A stretch of DNA of 64,000 bases from Streptomyces sp. NBC_01335 (lineage in GTDB: Bacteria; Actinomycetota; Actinomycetes; Streptomycetales; Streptomycetaceae). The notes beneath the pieces are model-generated. The model searched no databases and had not been told where the DNA came from. It worked only from the letters and a program-made list of their open reading frames with translations. Location: assembly GCF_035953295.1 (NCBI RefSeq), contig NZ_CP108370.1, positions 1,984,001 through 2,048,000 on the forward strand. The letters run 5' to 3'. Positions 43,075 through 52,018 of this stretch are shown here, in pieces (the first letter of the stretch is position 1; each line of letters begins with the position of its first letter). The position numbers and the translations under genes were made by a program.

Positions 43075-43872
43075 TCAGCTCTTGTCGTACCGGTGCGGTG
43101 ACTGCTGCTGGGAGCCGGGCGCGGTGCCCTCGGTGCCGCCCTCGATGGCCTGCTGGCCCGCCGAGGTGCCGCCGGCCAGTTCGGCCTTCATCCGCTGGAG
43201 CTCCAGCTCCACATCCGTACCACCGGAGATGCGGTCCAGCTCGGCGGCGATGTCGTCCTTCGCGGTGCCGGTGGGGTCGTCCAGGGCGCCGGAGGCCAGC
43301 AGCTCGTCGATCGCACCGGCCCGGGCCTGCAGCTGCTGCGTCTTGTCCTCGGCCCGCTGGATGGCCAGGCCGACGTCGCCCATCTCCTCGGAGATGCCGG
43401 AGAACGCCTCCCCGATGCGGGTCTGCGCCTGGGCCGCGGTGTAGGTGGCCTTGATCGTCTCCTTCTTGGTCCGGAAGGCGTCGACCTTGGCCTGGAGCCG
43501 CTGGGCCGCGAGAGTGAGCTTCTCCTCCTCGCCCTGCAGCGTCTGGTGCTGCGTCTCCAGGTCGGTGACCTGCTGCTGGAGGGCGGCGCGACGGGAGAGC
43601 GCCTCGCGGGCGAGGTCCTCCCGGCCGAGCGCGAGGGCCTTGCGGCCCTGGTCCTCCAGCTTGGACGACTGGCCCTGCAGCTGGTTCAGCTGCAGTTCCA
43701 GCCGCTTGCGCGAGGTCGCCACGTCGGCGACTCCGCGGCGCACCTTCTGCAGCAGTTCCAGCTGCTTCTGGTATGAGTAGTCGAGGGTCTCGCGCGGGTC
43801 CTCGGCCCGGTCGAGGGCCTTGTTCGCCTTCGCGCGGAAGATCATTCCCATCCGCTTCATGACACCGCTCAT
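43075..43872 (-). CDS. pspA: PspA/IM30 family phage shock protein
   Basis: 265 residues. N-terminal MGMIFRAKANKALDRAEDP is the amphipathic membrane-binding helix, followed by a long coiled coil (DYSYQKQLELLQKVRRGVAD, then EALSRRAALQQQVTDLE) of ESCRT-III-like topology. It coats stressed membranes from the cytoplasmic face. ATG 43872 is chosen (GAAGGGGG upstream); ATG 43860, giving MKRMGMIF, is an equally credible start. First gene of pspA-pspAA. Confidence 0.94.
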   Translation of the reverse strand: MSGVMKRMGMIFRAKANKALDRAEDPRETLDYSYQKQLELLQKVRRGVADVATSRKRLELQLNQLQGQSSKLEDQGRKALALGREDLAREALSRRAALQQQVTDLETQHQTLQGEEEKLTLAAQRLQAKVDAFRTKKETIKATYTAAQAQTRIGEAFSGISEEMGDVGLAIQRAEDKTQQLQARAGAIDELLASGALDDPTGTAKDDIAAELDRISGGTDVELELQRMKAELAGGTSAGQQAIEGGTEGTAPGSQQQSPHRYDKS

Positions 43873-44170
43873 GGGCTTCGCGCGCCCCCTTCTTGACGAC
43901 TGAGCTCCAGCACTCCGACAGAACCCACAGTACGGGCCCTGCATCCATTACCGCACTGTTCGGGGCCCGATGTGCTCCTCCCCAAGGACGACTGCGGCGG
44001 GCAACCGCTCCCGCCCGAGGAGTACGCGGCGGACGCGGGCCGACCGGGCCGGATGCCCTGGTTGTCCCGGTGTCGCCCCGGTGGGTACACCGCTGAGGAC
44101 GCGGGCCGTTGCCGGATCGTTCCCGCCCGGTCCGACTGCCCGCCCACCGGACCCCGTACCCTTGGGTTTT

Positions 44171-44767
44171 GTGTTCCGTAGCCGTTCCAAAGAAGAGAAG
44201 GCCCCCACCGGCAAGGTGACGGCGGACCTCTCCACCCAGTCCCGCGACCCCCAGGCTCCCAAGGGTCGCCCCACGCCGAAGCGCAGCCAGGCACAGACGC
44301 AGCGGCGTCGTGCCTCGACCGCGCCGGTCGACCGCAAGGAGGCGGTGAAGCGCTCGCGCGAAGCACGCCGGGTCGACATGGCCAAGCAGCGCGAGGCCCT
44401 CGCCTCCGGCGACGAGCGCTACCTCCCGACCCGCGACAAGGGTCCGGTGCGGCGCTTCACCCGTGACTTCGTGGACTCGCGCTTCAGCATCGCCGAGTGG
44501 TTCCTGCCGATGGCCGTGATCATCCTGGTCCTCAGCGTGATCCAGATCCGGAACATCCAGAACATCTCGCTGCTGCTCTGGCTCGGCGTGATCGTGCTGA
44601 TCGTGCTGGACTCGATCGGCCTGGCGTTCCGGCTGCGCAAGCAGCTGCGCATCCGCTTCCCGGACACCCCGCAGCGCGGCGCGGTCGCCTACGGCCTGAT
44701 GCGTACGCTCCAGATGCGCCGGCTGCGGCTGCCGAAGCCGCAGGTCAAGCGAGGAGAGCGGCCCTGA
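44171..44767 (+). CDS. DUF3043 membrane protein
   Basis: 198 residues from GTG 44171 (start FRSRSKEEKAPTGKVTADLS). The basic N-terminal half (RPTPKRSQAQTQRRRASTAP, KEAVKRSREARR) suggests RNA, ribosome or phospholipid contact; two membrane helices follow (WFLPMAVIILVLSVIQI and ISLLLWLGVIVLIVLDSIGL). This is the DUF3043 family, actinobacteria-specific, function unknown. It overlaps the methyltransferase start by 4 bp. Confidence 0.9.
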   Translation: MFRSRSKEEKAPTGKVTADLSTQSRDPQAPKGRPTPKRSQAQTQRRRASTAPVDRKEAVKRSREARRVDMAKQREALASGDERYLPTRDKGPVRRFTRDFVDSRFSIAEWFLPMAVIILVLSVIQIRNIQNISLLLWLGVIVLIVLDSIGLAFRLRKQLRIRFPDTPQRGAVAYGLMRTLQMRRLRLPKPQVKRGERP

Positions 44768-45570
44768 CCGCGGGGGCCTCGGGATTCTCCGGAGGCTCCT
44801 CGACCTGGCTCGCCGGGCTGGGCGGACTGCGCAACGTCGTCCGCCAGGAGCTCGTGGCCCGGCAGCTGGACGAGCAGATAGCCGCCCGCTTCCCGGTGGG
44901 GCGGCGCCTGCGCGTCCTCGACGTCGGGCTGGGCCAGGGCACGCAGGCCCTGCGCCTGGCGCGGGCCGGTCACTCGGTGACCGGCCTGGACTCCGACCCC
45001 GCGATGCTGGCGTCGGCCCGTGAGGCGCTGGAGCACGAGCCCGAGGGCATCCGCGAGCGCGTCCGGCTGATCGAGGGCGACGGCTCGGAGACCGGTGTCC
45101 ACTTCCTGCCCGGCACCTTCGACATGGTGCTCTGCCACGGCGTACTGATGTACGTCGAGGAGCCGGACGCCCTCCTTGCGGGGCTGGCCCGGGTGCTGGC
45201 GCCCGGCGGCCTCCTCTCGCTGGTCGTACGGAACGGCGACGCGCTCGCGATGCGCCCCGCGGCGGCCGGCGACTTCGGCTCGGCGCACGCCGCCTTCGAC
45301 ACCGCCCGCTACACCAACCGGCTCGGCCTCCAGGTCCGGGCCGACCGGCTCGACGCGCTGACCGCCACCCTGGCGGGGATCGCGGCGCCGCTGCACGCCT
45401 GGTACGGGGTACGCGTCTTCACGGACAACACCCCGGGCGACACTCCGCTGCCCGGGCCCGCCGAGCTGGAGCAGATCTTCGCCGCCGAGGAGCGGGCCGG
45501 CCGGACCGACCCGTACCGGCGGATCGCCGCGCTGCTCCACCTCTGCGGCGTACGCGGCGAACGGACCTGA
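44764..45570 (+). CDS. Class I SAM-dependent methyltransferase with probable CTG start
   Basis: 268 residues. Motif I is VLDVGLGQGTQALRLA, motif II is TGLDSD, and DMVLCHGVLMYVEEPDALLA is the post-motif of methyltransferase type 11/CmoA-like proteins. No ATG, GTG or TTG occurs at a sensible place; CTG at 44764 overlaps the DUF3043 stop (CTGA) and has GAGGAG about 7 bp upstream, giving the start LTAGASGFSG. The substrate is unknown. Confidence 0.85.
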   Translation: MTAGASGFSGGSSTWLAGLGGLRNVVRQELVARQLDEQIAARFPVGRRLRVLDVGLGQGTQALRLARAGHSVTGLDSDPAMLASAREALEHEPEGIRERVRLIEGDGSETGVHFLPGTFDMVLCHGVLMYVEEPDALLAGLARVLAPGGLLSLVVRNGDALAMRPAAAGDFGSAHAAFDTARYTNRLGLQVRADRLDALTATLAGIAAPLHAWYGVRVFTDNTPGDTPLPGPAELEQIFAAEERAGRTDPYRRIAALLHLCGVRGERT

Positions 45571-45728
45571 GGACCTGACGCCCTCCCCCTGGTCGCGGGG
45601 CGACCGGGGGCTGTCCCGTCGGTCCGGCCGGTCCGGCACGCCGGGGGCGTGCACCGGGTCGTCTCCGTACGGTCCGTTCGGCCCAGCAGCACCCGCCGCC
45701 CGGCAGGGACGAACGGGATACTCCGGAC

Positions 45729-46808
45729 ATGGACGCATCCCTCTCCCGCCGCCGCGCGCGCCGGCTGCCGCTGTCCCTGGCCACAGGTCTCTGCGCCCTC
45801 GCCCTGGTGAGCGGCTGCTCCGACTCCGGCACGGCTTCCCCCGAGCCCGCGTCGGCGGCCCGGCAGGATTCCGCGTCCCGCGCCGTGGCCCAGCTGGAGT
45901 CCGACTACCAGCGGGTCATCAACGACGTGCTGCCCTCCGTCGTCCAGATCCAGACCGCCGACGGGCTGGGCTCCGGCATCGTCTACGACGACGACGGCAA
46001 CATCGTGACCAACGCGCACGTCGTCGGCGACGAGAAGTCCTTCAAGGTCAGCGTCGCCACCGGGGAGAAGGTGCTCGGCGCCTCCCTGGTCTCGTCCTAC
46101 CCGGACCAGGATCTGGCGGTCATCCGCCTCGACGACAGGCCGGACGGGCTGCGGGCGGCGAAGTTCGGCGATTCGGAGAAGGTGGAGGTGGGGCAGATCG
46201 TGCTGGCGATGGGTTCGCCGCTCGGCCTGTCCAGCAGCGTCACGCAGGGCATCGTCTCGGCGCTCGGCCGGACGGTCAGCGAGTCCCGGTCCGGCGGCGG
46301 CACGGGGGCGACCCTCGCCAACATGGTGCAGACCTCGGCGGCGATCAACCCGGGCAACAGCGGCGGGGCGCTGGTCAACCTGAACAGCGAGGTCATCGGC
46401 ATCCCGACGCTCGCGGCGACCGACCCCGCCCTCGGCAACAGCGCGGCGCCCGGCATCGGCTTCGCGATCCCGGTGTCGACGGTGAAGACCATCGCGGACC
46501 AGATCATCGACAAGGGCACGGTCACCGACTCGGGGCGGGCCGCGCTCGACATCACCGGCCGCACGGTCGTCGACGACGACTACCAGCCCGCCGGCGTGGC
46601 GCTGGTGAGCGTGGCCCGGGGCGGGGCGGCGTACGACGCGGGGATGCGGGTCGGCGACATCATCACCCGGATCGGTGACACCGAGGTCACCACGATCACC
46701 TCGCTCGCGGAGGCGCTCGCCGCCGAGCAGCCCGGGGACCGGGTCGAGGTGACGTACACCCGCGGCGGTGCCACACGGACGGCCGAGGTCACGCTCGGGG
46801 AGATCTGA
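45729..46808 (+). CDS. HtrA/DegP-like trypsin-type serine protease lipoprotein with PDZ
   Basis: 359 residues: signal peptide with lipobox LVSGC (Cys 30), protease domain with His 97 (TNAHVV), Asp 128 (DLAVI) and Ser 211 (INPGNSGG), and one C-terminal PDZ domain (about 265-350, GVALVSVARGGAAYDAGM, GDIITRIGD). It degrades misfolded proteins outside the membrane. ATG 45729. It ends before a strong terminator shared with the opposite gene. Confidence 0.95.
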   Translation: MDASLSRRRARRLPLSLATGLCALALVSGCSDSGTASPEPASAARQDSASRAVAQLESDYQRVINDVLPSVVQIQTADGLGSGIVYDDDGNIVTNAHVVGDEKSFKVSVATGEKVLGASLVSSYPDQDLAVIRLDDRPDGLRAAKFGDSEKVEVGQIVLAMGSPLGLSSSVTQGIVSALGRTVSESRSGGGTGATLANMVQTSAAINPGNSGGALVNLNSEVIGIPTLAATDPALGNSAAPGIGFAIPVSTVKTIADQIIDKGTVTDSGRAALDITGRTVVDDDYQPAGVALVSVARGGAAYDAGMRVGDIITRIGDTEVTTITSLAEALAAEQPGDRVEVTYTRGGATRTAEVTLGEI

Positions 46809-46824
46809 CCCCGTCGGACGGATG

Positions 46825-46874
46825 CGTACGGGAGCGGGCGGTCCGGGAGTCTCCGGGCCGCCCGCTCCCGTACG
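46825..46874. terminator. Bidirectional terminator, 22-bp stem
   Basis: 46825-46846 pairs with 46853-46874, one G-U wobble, loop GAGTCT. Between convergent genes. Confidence 0.9.
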
Positions 46875-46875
46875 G

Positions 46876-47259
46876 TCAGACGGCCTCCGCCTCCGGACCG
46901 GACGCGGCCGCCGCGTCGGGGGCGGCGGTGTCGGCGGTGCCGGTGGTGCCGGTGGTGCCGGTGGTGCCGGTGGTGTCGTCGGCCGCACCGGGTTCCGGGT
47001 CCGGCTCCGCGTCCGGCTCCGCGCCGGGCTCCGGGTCGGGCTCCGGCTCCGGCGCCGCTTCCGCGTGGAGGCTCATCGGGCCGTAGATCTTCGTGGAGTC
47101 GTCGAAGAGCGTCACCTGGTCCGCCCCGCCGTCCAGGAGTTCCTTCCAGAACTCGCCGATCCAGGACTCCGCGTCACCCTGCGTCGTGAATTCCTCCGGC
47201 TGCAACGCCGGCTCCGTCTCCGTACCGTCGGACTTCTCGAACCGCCACGTCCACGCCAT
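46876..47259 (-). CDS. Small Trp/Glu-rich protein with low-complexity tail
   Basis: 127 residues. The N-terminal ~65 residues (MAWTWRFEKSDGTETEP, then GDAESWIGEFWKELLDGGA and QVTLFDDSTKIYGPMSL) look like a small folded domain of a conserved actinobacterial family I know only as hypothetical. The rest is PEPDPEPG and TGT repeats, coded by 9-bp GGTGCCGGT repeats at about 46938-46976 (loss or gain stays in frame). Function unknown. Confidence 0.78.
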   Translation of the reverse strand: MAWTWRFEKSDGTETEPALQPEEFTTQGDAESWIGEFWKELLDGGADQVTLFDDSTKIYGPMSLHAEAAPEPEPDPEPGAEPDAEPDPEPGAADDTTGTTGTTGTTGTADTAAPDAAAASGPEAEAV

Positions 47260-47440
47260 GTCAGCCTCCTGGGTCCTGTTGCTGCCCCGAGCCTAGGGCC
47301 TCGACCCGCGATCCTGTGGTGATCGTGGTGAAGATTGCCGCCAGGGGTTCCGGGAACCGGGTGCGCCTTCACATCGCCGTCGTTCGGCCGGAGGCCGGGC
47401 CGGGCGCGCACGCCCGGCGCGCAGGCGGCAGGATCAAGAC

Positions 47441-48643
47441 GTGGAACTGACTCTCCTCGGCACCGGAGCCCCCGGCGGGCTGCCCCGGCCCGACTGCCCG
47501 TGCGCCGTGTGCGCGACCGCCCGCGGCACGTCCGCGCGGGCCACGACGGCCCTCCTCGTCGACGACGCCGTGCTGCTCGACCTCACCCCGGGCGCGGCAC
47601 TCGCCGCCGCCCGCGCGGGGCACTCGCTGGGCGGGGTGCGCCAGGTGCTGCTGACCCGCCCCCAGAACGGGCCCGCCGTCGAACTGCCCCCCGGGCTCCC
47701 CCGGCCCGGCCGGGTACCGGACGGGCAGGTGCTGACGCTGATCAGCGGGCACCGGGTGCGGGCGGTGCCCATGGACGCGCCGGGCACGGGGTACGAGGTC
47801 ACCTCCCCCACCGGCGAGCGGCTGCTCTACCTGCCGCAGGGCGCCGCACCGGCCGGGCTGGCCGAGCCGTTCCCGGAGCCGTACGACCTGGTGGCCGGTG
47901 ACGTGGTGGGACGGCCCGACGCGGTGGCGCGGCTGCGGGCGGTGGGCGCGGTCGGGCCGCTCACCGAGATCGTCGCCGTCCACCTGGACCACGACGCCCC
48001 GCCCGGGGCCGAGCTGGACCGCCGGCTCGCGGCGGCCGGGGCCCGGGCGGTGCCCGACGGGACGACGCTGGTGGCCGGGGAGTACCGCCCCCTCCCCGAG
48101 GTGCCCCGGCGCACCCTGGTGACCGGGGGCGCCCGCTCGGGGAAGTCGGTGGAGGCGGAGCTGCGGCTGGAGACCTTCCCCGACGTGGTGTACGTGGCGA
48201 CGGGCGGCCGGCGGGACGGGGACACCGAGTGGGCCGCGCGCGTCGGACTGCACCGGGAGCGCCGGCCGTCGGCCTGGCGCACCGAGGAGACCTGCGAGAT
48301 CGCGGAACTGCTGGGGGCGGACGGGCCGCCGCTGCTGATCGACTGCCTGTCGCTGTGGCTGACCGACGCGATGGACCGGGTGGACGCCTGGGACGACGGC
48401 CGGTGGGCGGACGGCGGTGAGAAGGCGCTGCGGGCCCGGGTCGCGGAGCTGGTCGCCGCCGTGCGGGAGACCTCGCGGACCGTGGTGGCGGTGACCAACG
48501 AGGTCGGTTCCGGCGTGGTCCCGGCGACGGCGGCGGGCCGGCGGTTCCGGGACGAGCTGGGGCGGCTGAACGCGGCCTTCGCGGCGGAGTGCGAGACGGT
48601 GCTGCTGGTCGTGGCGGGGCTGCCGGTGGTGGTGCGCGGGTGA
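47441..48643 (+). CDS. cobU: CobU (adenosylcobinamide kinase/guanylyltransferase) with N-terminal metallo-hydrolase-like domain
   Basis: 400 residues, about 190 longer than CobU alone. Residues ~1-215 have the metallo-beta-lactamase fold start (MELTLLGTGAPGGLPRPDCP), but the metal site HxHxDH is absent (LLTRPQNGPAVELPP instead). Residues ~222-400 are CobU: LVTGGARSGKSVEAE (Walker A), VYVATGG, HRERRPSAWRTEE (GTP-binding/guanylylated His) and NEVGSGVVP. It phosphorylates adenosylcobinamide and then attaches GMP in the late cobalamin pathway. GTG start. Confidence 0.92.
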   Translation: MELTLLGTGAPGGLPRPDCPCAVCATARGTSARATTALLVDDAVLLDLTPGAALAAARAGHSLGGVRQVLLTRPQNGPAVELPPGLPRPGRVPDGQVLTLISGHRVRAVPMDAPGTGYEVTSPTGERLLYLPQGAAPAGLAEPFPEPYDLVAGDVVGRPDAVARLRAVGAVGPLTEIVAVHLDHDAPPGAELDRRLAAAGARAVPDGTTLVAGEYRPLPEVPRRTLVTGGARSGKSVEAELRLETFPDVVYVATGGRRDGDTEWAARVGLHRERRPSAWRTEETCEIAELLGADGPPLLIDCLSLWLTDAMDRVDAWDDGRWADGGEKALRARVAELVAAVRETSRTVVAVTNEVGSGVVPATAAGRRFRDELGRLNAAFAAECETVLLVVAGLPVVVRG

Positions 48644-48724
48644 CCGGCGGGGCCGGGGCGCCGGACGGCGCACCCGGCCCCACGTGGAAACGGTGCCCGG
48701 ACCGTGCCCGGACCGGGGCAGCCT

Positions 48725-49687
48725 CTACCTCAGCCGGTTCAGTACCGCGTTCGCCATGGCCTGCTCGCCCTTGGCGTTCGGGTGGGCGGGTGCCGCGGGC
48801 GAGGCCGGCACGAGCGGCTCGATCCAGCGGTCCTCGGGGGCCTTGCACATGTCGCGCCCGACGGTGGGCCCGTAGGTGTCGACGTACTCGGCACGGTTGC
48901 GGACCGCGACCGTGCGGAGCATCGCGTTGAGCCGCTTCTCGGTGTCCCGCAGATAGGGGAAGTCCCCGGCCGCGAAGGGCACCGCGGGAAAGCAGCCGCT
49001 GCCGTCGTCGGGCAGCAGGTCGGGGTAGCCGACGACCAGCACCCGGGCGTGCGGCGACCGCGCGTGCACGGCCCGCAGGACGCGCTCGATCTTCGGGGCG
49101 GTCCGCGCGACGGCCTCGGTCAACCGGTCCGTCCCGGAGGAGGTGTAGTGGCTCCGGCACGGGTCGCCCGCCGGATCCTGGACGCCCAGACCGGCGCAGG
49201 TGGCGATGATGGACCCGAACCCGATGTCGTTGCCTCCTATCTGGAGCGTGACGAGACCGGTGTCGCGGCGGAGCGCCTGAAGCTGCGGGGCGTTGGCGCC
49301 CTGCGCGGTCCACATCTGCTCGGTCGTCGCACCGCCGCAGCTCACGTCCTCGAACGCGGACGCCCGCTTCCACCGGGCGACCAGGGAGGGGTAGTTGCGG
49401 GCGGAGCGGGCGCAGCCGAGGTCGGCCTGCGGAGGGATGCCCGGCCCCGAGGTGTACGAGTCCCCGAGCGCGACATACCGCGGGCCGTGCGCCGGACCCC
49501 CTCCGTGCCCGCTGCCGTGCCCGGAACCCCCGTGCCCGGGTCCCCTGCCGTGCGCGGCGGCCGGGGTCACCGAGGCCATGAGCAGCACACAGCTCCCGAG
49601 CGCGGCCCCCACCGCCACCGCCCGCGCCCGGCGCCTTGCCGCCGTACCCGTGCCCGTGCCCGTGCCCGCAAGTCCGTTGTCCGCCAT
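48725..49687 (-). CDS. Secreted SGNH/GDSL hydrolase
   Basis: 320 residues: signal peptide (VAVGAALGSCVLLMASVTPAA), a His/Gly-rich linker (GHGGSGHGSGHGGG), then an SGNH domain with YVALGDSYTSGPG (nucleophile Ser 77), CGGATTEQM, QIGGNDIGF and HPNAKGEQ (catalytic His 302). Six Cys imply disulfides. It resembles the Streptomyces scabies esterase/SCO lipases. ATG 49687 with GGAGGAA upstream. Confidence 0.94.
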   Translation of the reverse strand: MADNGLAGTGTGTGTAARRRARAVAVGAALGSCVLLMASVTPAAAHGRGPGHGGSGHGSGHGGGPAHGPRYVALGDSYTSGPGIPPQADLGCARSARNYPSLVARWKRASAFEDVSCGGATTEQMWTAQGANAPQLQALRRDTGLVTLQIGGNDIGFGSIIATCAGLGVQDPAGDPCRSHYTSSGTDRLTEAVARTAPKIERVLRAVHARSPHARVLVVGYPDLLPDDGSGCFPAVPFAAGDFPYLRDTEKRLNAMLRTVAVRNRAEYVDTYGPTVGRDMCKAPEDRWIEPLVPASPAAPAHPNAKGEQAMANAVLNRLR

Positions 49688-50024
49688 GTGCGTTCCTCCC
49701 CGTAAGACCTGGACGCCGCCACGCGAAGCCGGCACCGCACGACACGACGGAGCTTGTATACCGCCGGGTAGCTCCACGCGGCCAGAGGCAGGCGGCGGCA
49801 ATCTCTTCCAGGAGCTCTTCCGCGGGCTCTTCCGCGGGCTCTCCCTCGGACTCCTCCGGCCCGCCCGGAGCACGCACGCCGTGGAGGCGCGGGCGGAGTG
49901 GTCGGCAGGTGCCCTCGGGGCCGGTCGGGGGAAGGGTGCAGCGGATACTGTCCGGATACTGTTCCGCAGGGAGCCCGCCCGTGGGCTCCGGCCCCCGACG
50001 CAACGACCCGCGAGGCAGACCTCC
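49688..50024. other. Divergent spacer with 12-bp tandem repeat
   Basis: 337 bp between the SGNH hydrolase and cobT genes. CTCTTCCGCGGG occurs twice in tandem at about 49812-49835 with a partial third copy. No cobalamin riboswitch motif is seen upstream of cobT. No gene seen; both promoters should be here. Confidence 0.5.
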
Positions 50025-51161
50025 GTGAACCTGGACGACTTCTCCGACCTGATCGAGCGCCCCGACGGCGGTGTGCGGCGCGACGCCGAGGACCGCCGGG
50101 GGCGGCTGATCGTCCCGCCCGGCGCGCTCGGCAGGCTCGACGAACTGGGCGAATGGCTGTCCGCCGCGCAGCAGACCGTGCCGGTCCGGCCGGTGGACCA
50201 GCCGCGCGTGGTGCTCTTCGCCGGTGACCACAAGGTCGCGGAGCTCGGCGTCTCCGGCCGCGCCGCGGGGAGCGCGTACGAGCTGGTCCGCGACACCCTG
50301 GACGGGGCGAGCCCGCTGGCGGTGCTGGCCCGGCGGTTCTCGGTGCCGGTACGGATCGTCGACGCCGGTCTGGACTGCGACCCGGAGCTGCTGCCGGAGT
50401 CCGTGGTGCGCAGCCGGGTGCGGCGGGGCGCCGGGCGGATCGACGTCGAGAACGCGCTGACCGCCGAGGAGGCGGCCGAGGCCGTGGCGCTGGGCATCCG
50501 GATCGCGGACGAGGAGGCGGACTCCGGTACGGACCTGGTGGTGCTGGGCGACCTCAGTGTGGGCGGCACGACGGCGGCCTCCACCCTGATCGCCGCGCTC
50601 TGCGGCACCGACGCCTCGGTGGTGACCGGGCGCGGCGGCGCGGGGATCGACGACCTGGCGTGGATGCGCAAGTGCGCCGCGATCCGGGACTCGCTGCGCC
50701 GGGCCCGTCCGGTCCTCGGGGACCAGCTGGAGCTGCTGGCGACGGTGGGCGGCGCGGACCTCGCGGCGATGACCGGGTTCCTGCTCCAGTGCGCGGTGCG
50801 CCGGCTCCCGGTGATCCTGGACGGCGTGGTCTCGGCGGCCTGCGCGCTGGTGGCGCAGCGGGCCGCGTTCCGGGCGCCGGACTGGTGGCTGGCCGGGCAC
50901 GCGAGCGGTGAGCCGGCGCAGGCGAAGGCGCTGGACCGGATGGCGCTGACGCCGCTGCTCGACCACGGGGTGACGGTCGGCGGGGGTACGGGCGCGCTGC
51001 TCGCCCTTCCGCTGGTGCGGGCCGCCGCCGCGTTCGCCGCCGAACTGCCGGAGCGCGAGCCGGAGAAGCCCGCCGACGAGCCCGCCGAGGAACCGGACGC
51101 CGAGCGGGGCGACGAGCAGAGTGGCGAGCAGGCCGAGGCCGTGGCGGACCCGGCCGTCTGA
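50025..51161 (+). CDS. cobT: Nicotinate-nucleotide-dimethylbenzimidazole phosphoribosyltransferase
   Basis: 378 residues. It makes alpha-ribazole-5'-phosphate, the lower ligand precursor of cobalamin. Conserved motifs: PRVVLFAGDHKVAELGVS, LGDLSVGGTTAASTL, GRGGAGIDD, ILDGVVSAACALVAQ, WWLAGHASGEPAQ, LTPLLDHGVTVGGGTGALLA. GTG 50025 lies after GAGG; the open frame runs far upstream by chance. The C-terminal 40 residues form an acidic low-complexity tail (EREPEKPADEPAEEPDAERG) not needed for catalysis. Confidence 0.95.
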   Translation: MNLDDFSDLIERPDGGVRRDAEDRRGRLIVPPGALGRLDELGEWLSAAQQTVPVRPVDQPRVVLFAGDHKVAELGVSGRAAGSAYELVRDTLDGASPLAVLARRFSVPVRIVDAGLDCDPELLPESVVRSRVRRGAGRIDVENALTAEEAAEAVALGIRIADEEADSGTDLVVLGDLSVGGTTAASTLIAALCGTDASVVTGRGGAGIDDLAWMRKCAAIRDSLRRARPVLGDQLELLATVGGADLAAMTGFLLQCAVRRLPVILDGVVSAACALVAQRAAFRAPDWWLAGHASGEPAQAKALDRMALTPLLDHGVTVGGGTGALLALPLVRAAAAFAAELPEREPEKPADEPAEEPDAERGDEQSGEQAEAVADPAV

Positions 51162-51168
51162 GTACGGG

Positions 51169-51930
51169 TCAGGGCTTCGGACCGGGCAGCGGTACCCGGT
51201 CGGGGGCCCCGCCGATCAGGTCCTGGAACCTGCGGCGGGGCCCGGCCCAGCGCACGTCGTGGTGGTAGGCGCGCAGCACCGCGCGGGCGCGGGCCCTGTG
51301 GCGGCGGCCGTAGAACCGCTTGGCCCACGGTGAGGCGGGGCGGGCCAGGCGGAGGGCGCCGATCAGCGCCACGAAGGGGACGAGGGCGCCGACGACCGCC
51401 ATCCGCGCCTTGCCCTTGAAGAGGGTGATCAGCACGAAGAGGAAGTTGACGATCATCGTCAGGACGAGGCCGAGACGGCCGTTCTCCTGTTCGTCCGTCA
51501 GCTCGTCCACCCCGAAGGGCGAGAAGCCCGCGAGAGCCAGCAGCACGAGCGAGGTCGTCAGCACGACCATCTCCACGCTCTGTCGGCCCTGCTCCGTCCA
51601 GTAGACGTCGTCCAGGTGCAGGATCAGCGCGAACTCGTCCAGCACCAGGCCCGCCCCGACCCCGAAGATCACCGCGAAGACCATCGCGGTGACGCCGTGC
51701 TGGCCGCTGGCGACCGCCCCGAAGCCACCGAGGACGGAGAGCACGACGCCGGGGACGACGTGGTGGACGTGGACACCGCCCGGGGTGATGTTGCGGAACG
51801 GTCCCTTCCCGGCCCGGATCATGCGGGTGATGGTGCGGGTGACGGCGAAGGTCAGCACGAACGCGGCCAGCGCGAGGAGCAACGGCAGCTTTCCCGGTTC
51901 GGTGATGTTGGTGTGCCACCAGTGACCCAT
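51169..51930 (-). CDS. Polytopic membrane protein of unknown function
   Basis: 253 residues with about seven hydrophobic segments and a basic C-terminal tail (RRHRARARAVLRAY). The segment GGVHVHHVVPGVVLSVLGG has a His triplet like that in metal- or quinol-binding sites, and a loop with LILHLDDVYW is conserved-looking. No family recognised. It lies 8 bp from the convergent cobT stop, so it shares 3' DNA with it. Confidence 0.82.
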   Translation of the reverse strand: MGHWWHTNITEPGKLPLLLALAAFVLTFAVTRTITRMIRAGKGPFRNITPGGVHVHHVVPGVVLSVLGGFGAVASGQHGVTAMVFAVIFGVGAGLVLDEFALILHLDDVYWTEQGRQSVEMVVLTTSLVLLALAGFSPFGVDELTDEQENGRLGLVLTMIVNFLFVLITLFKGKARMAVVGALVPFVALIGALRLARPASPWAKRFYGRRHRARARAVLRAYHHDVRWAGPRRRFQDLIGGAPDRVPLPGPKP

Positions 51931-52018
51931 GCCACCCTCTCCCGATCAGTCTCCCTTGTGCATATTCGTCACATCTTGTCCGATTGACCGGCGTTGCGCA
52001 CGGGCTACCGTGCTCGCG

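Noticed and set aside
49688..50024. Cobalamin riboswitch upstream of cobT
   Set aside because: I looked for the B12-box type core and the GCCACTG-like motif and found neither.
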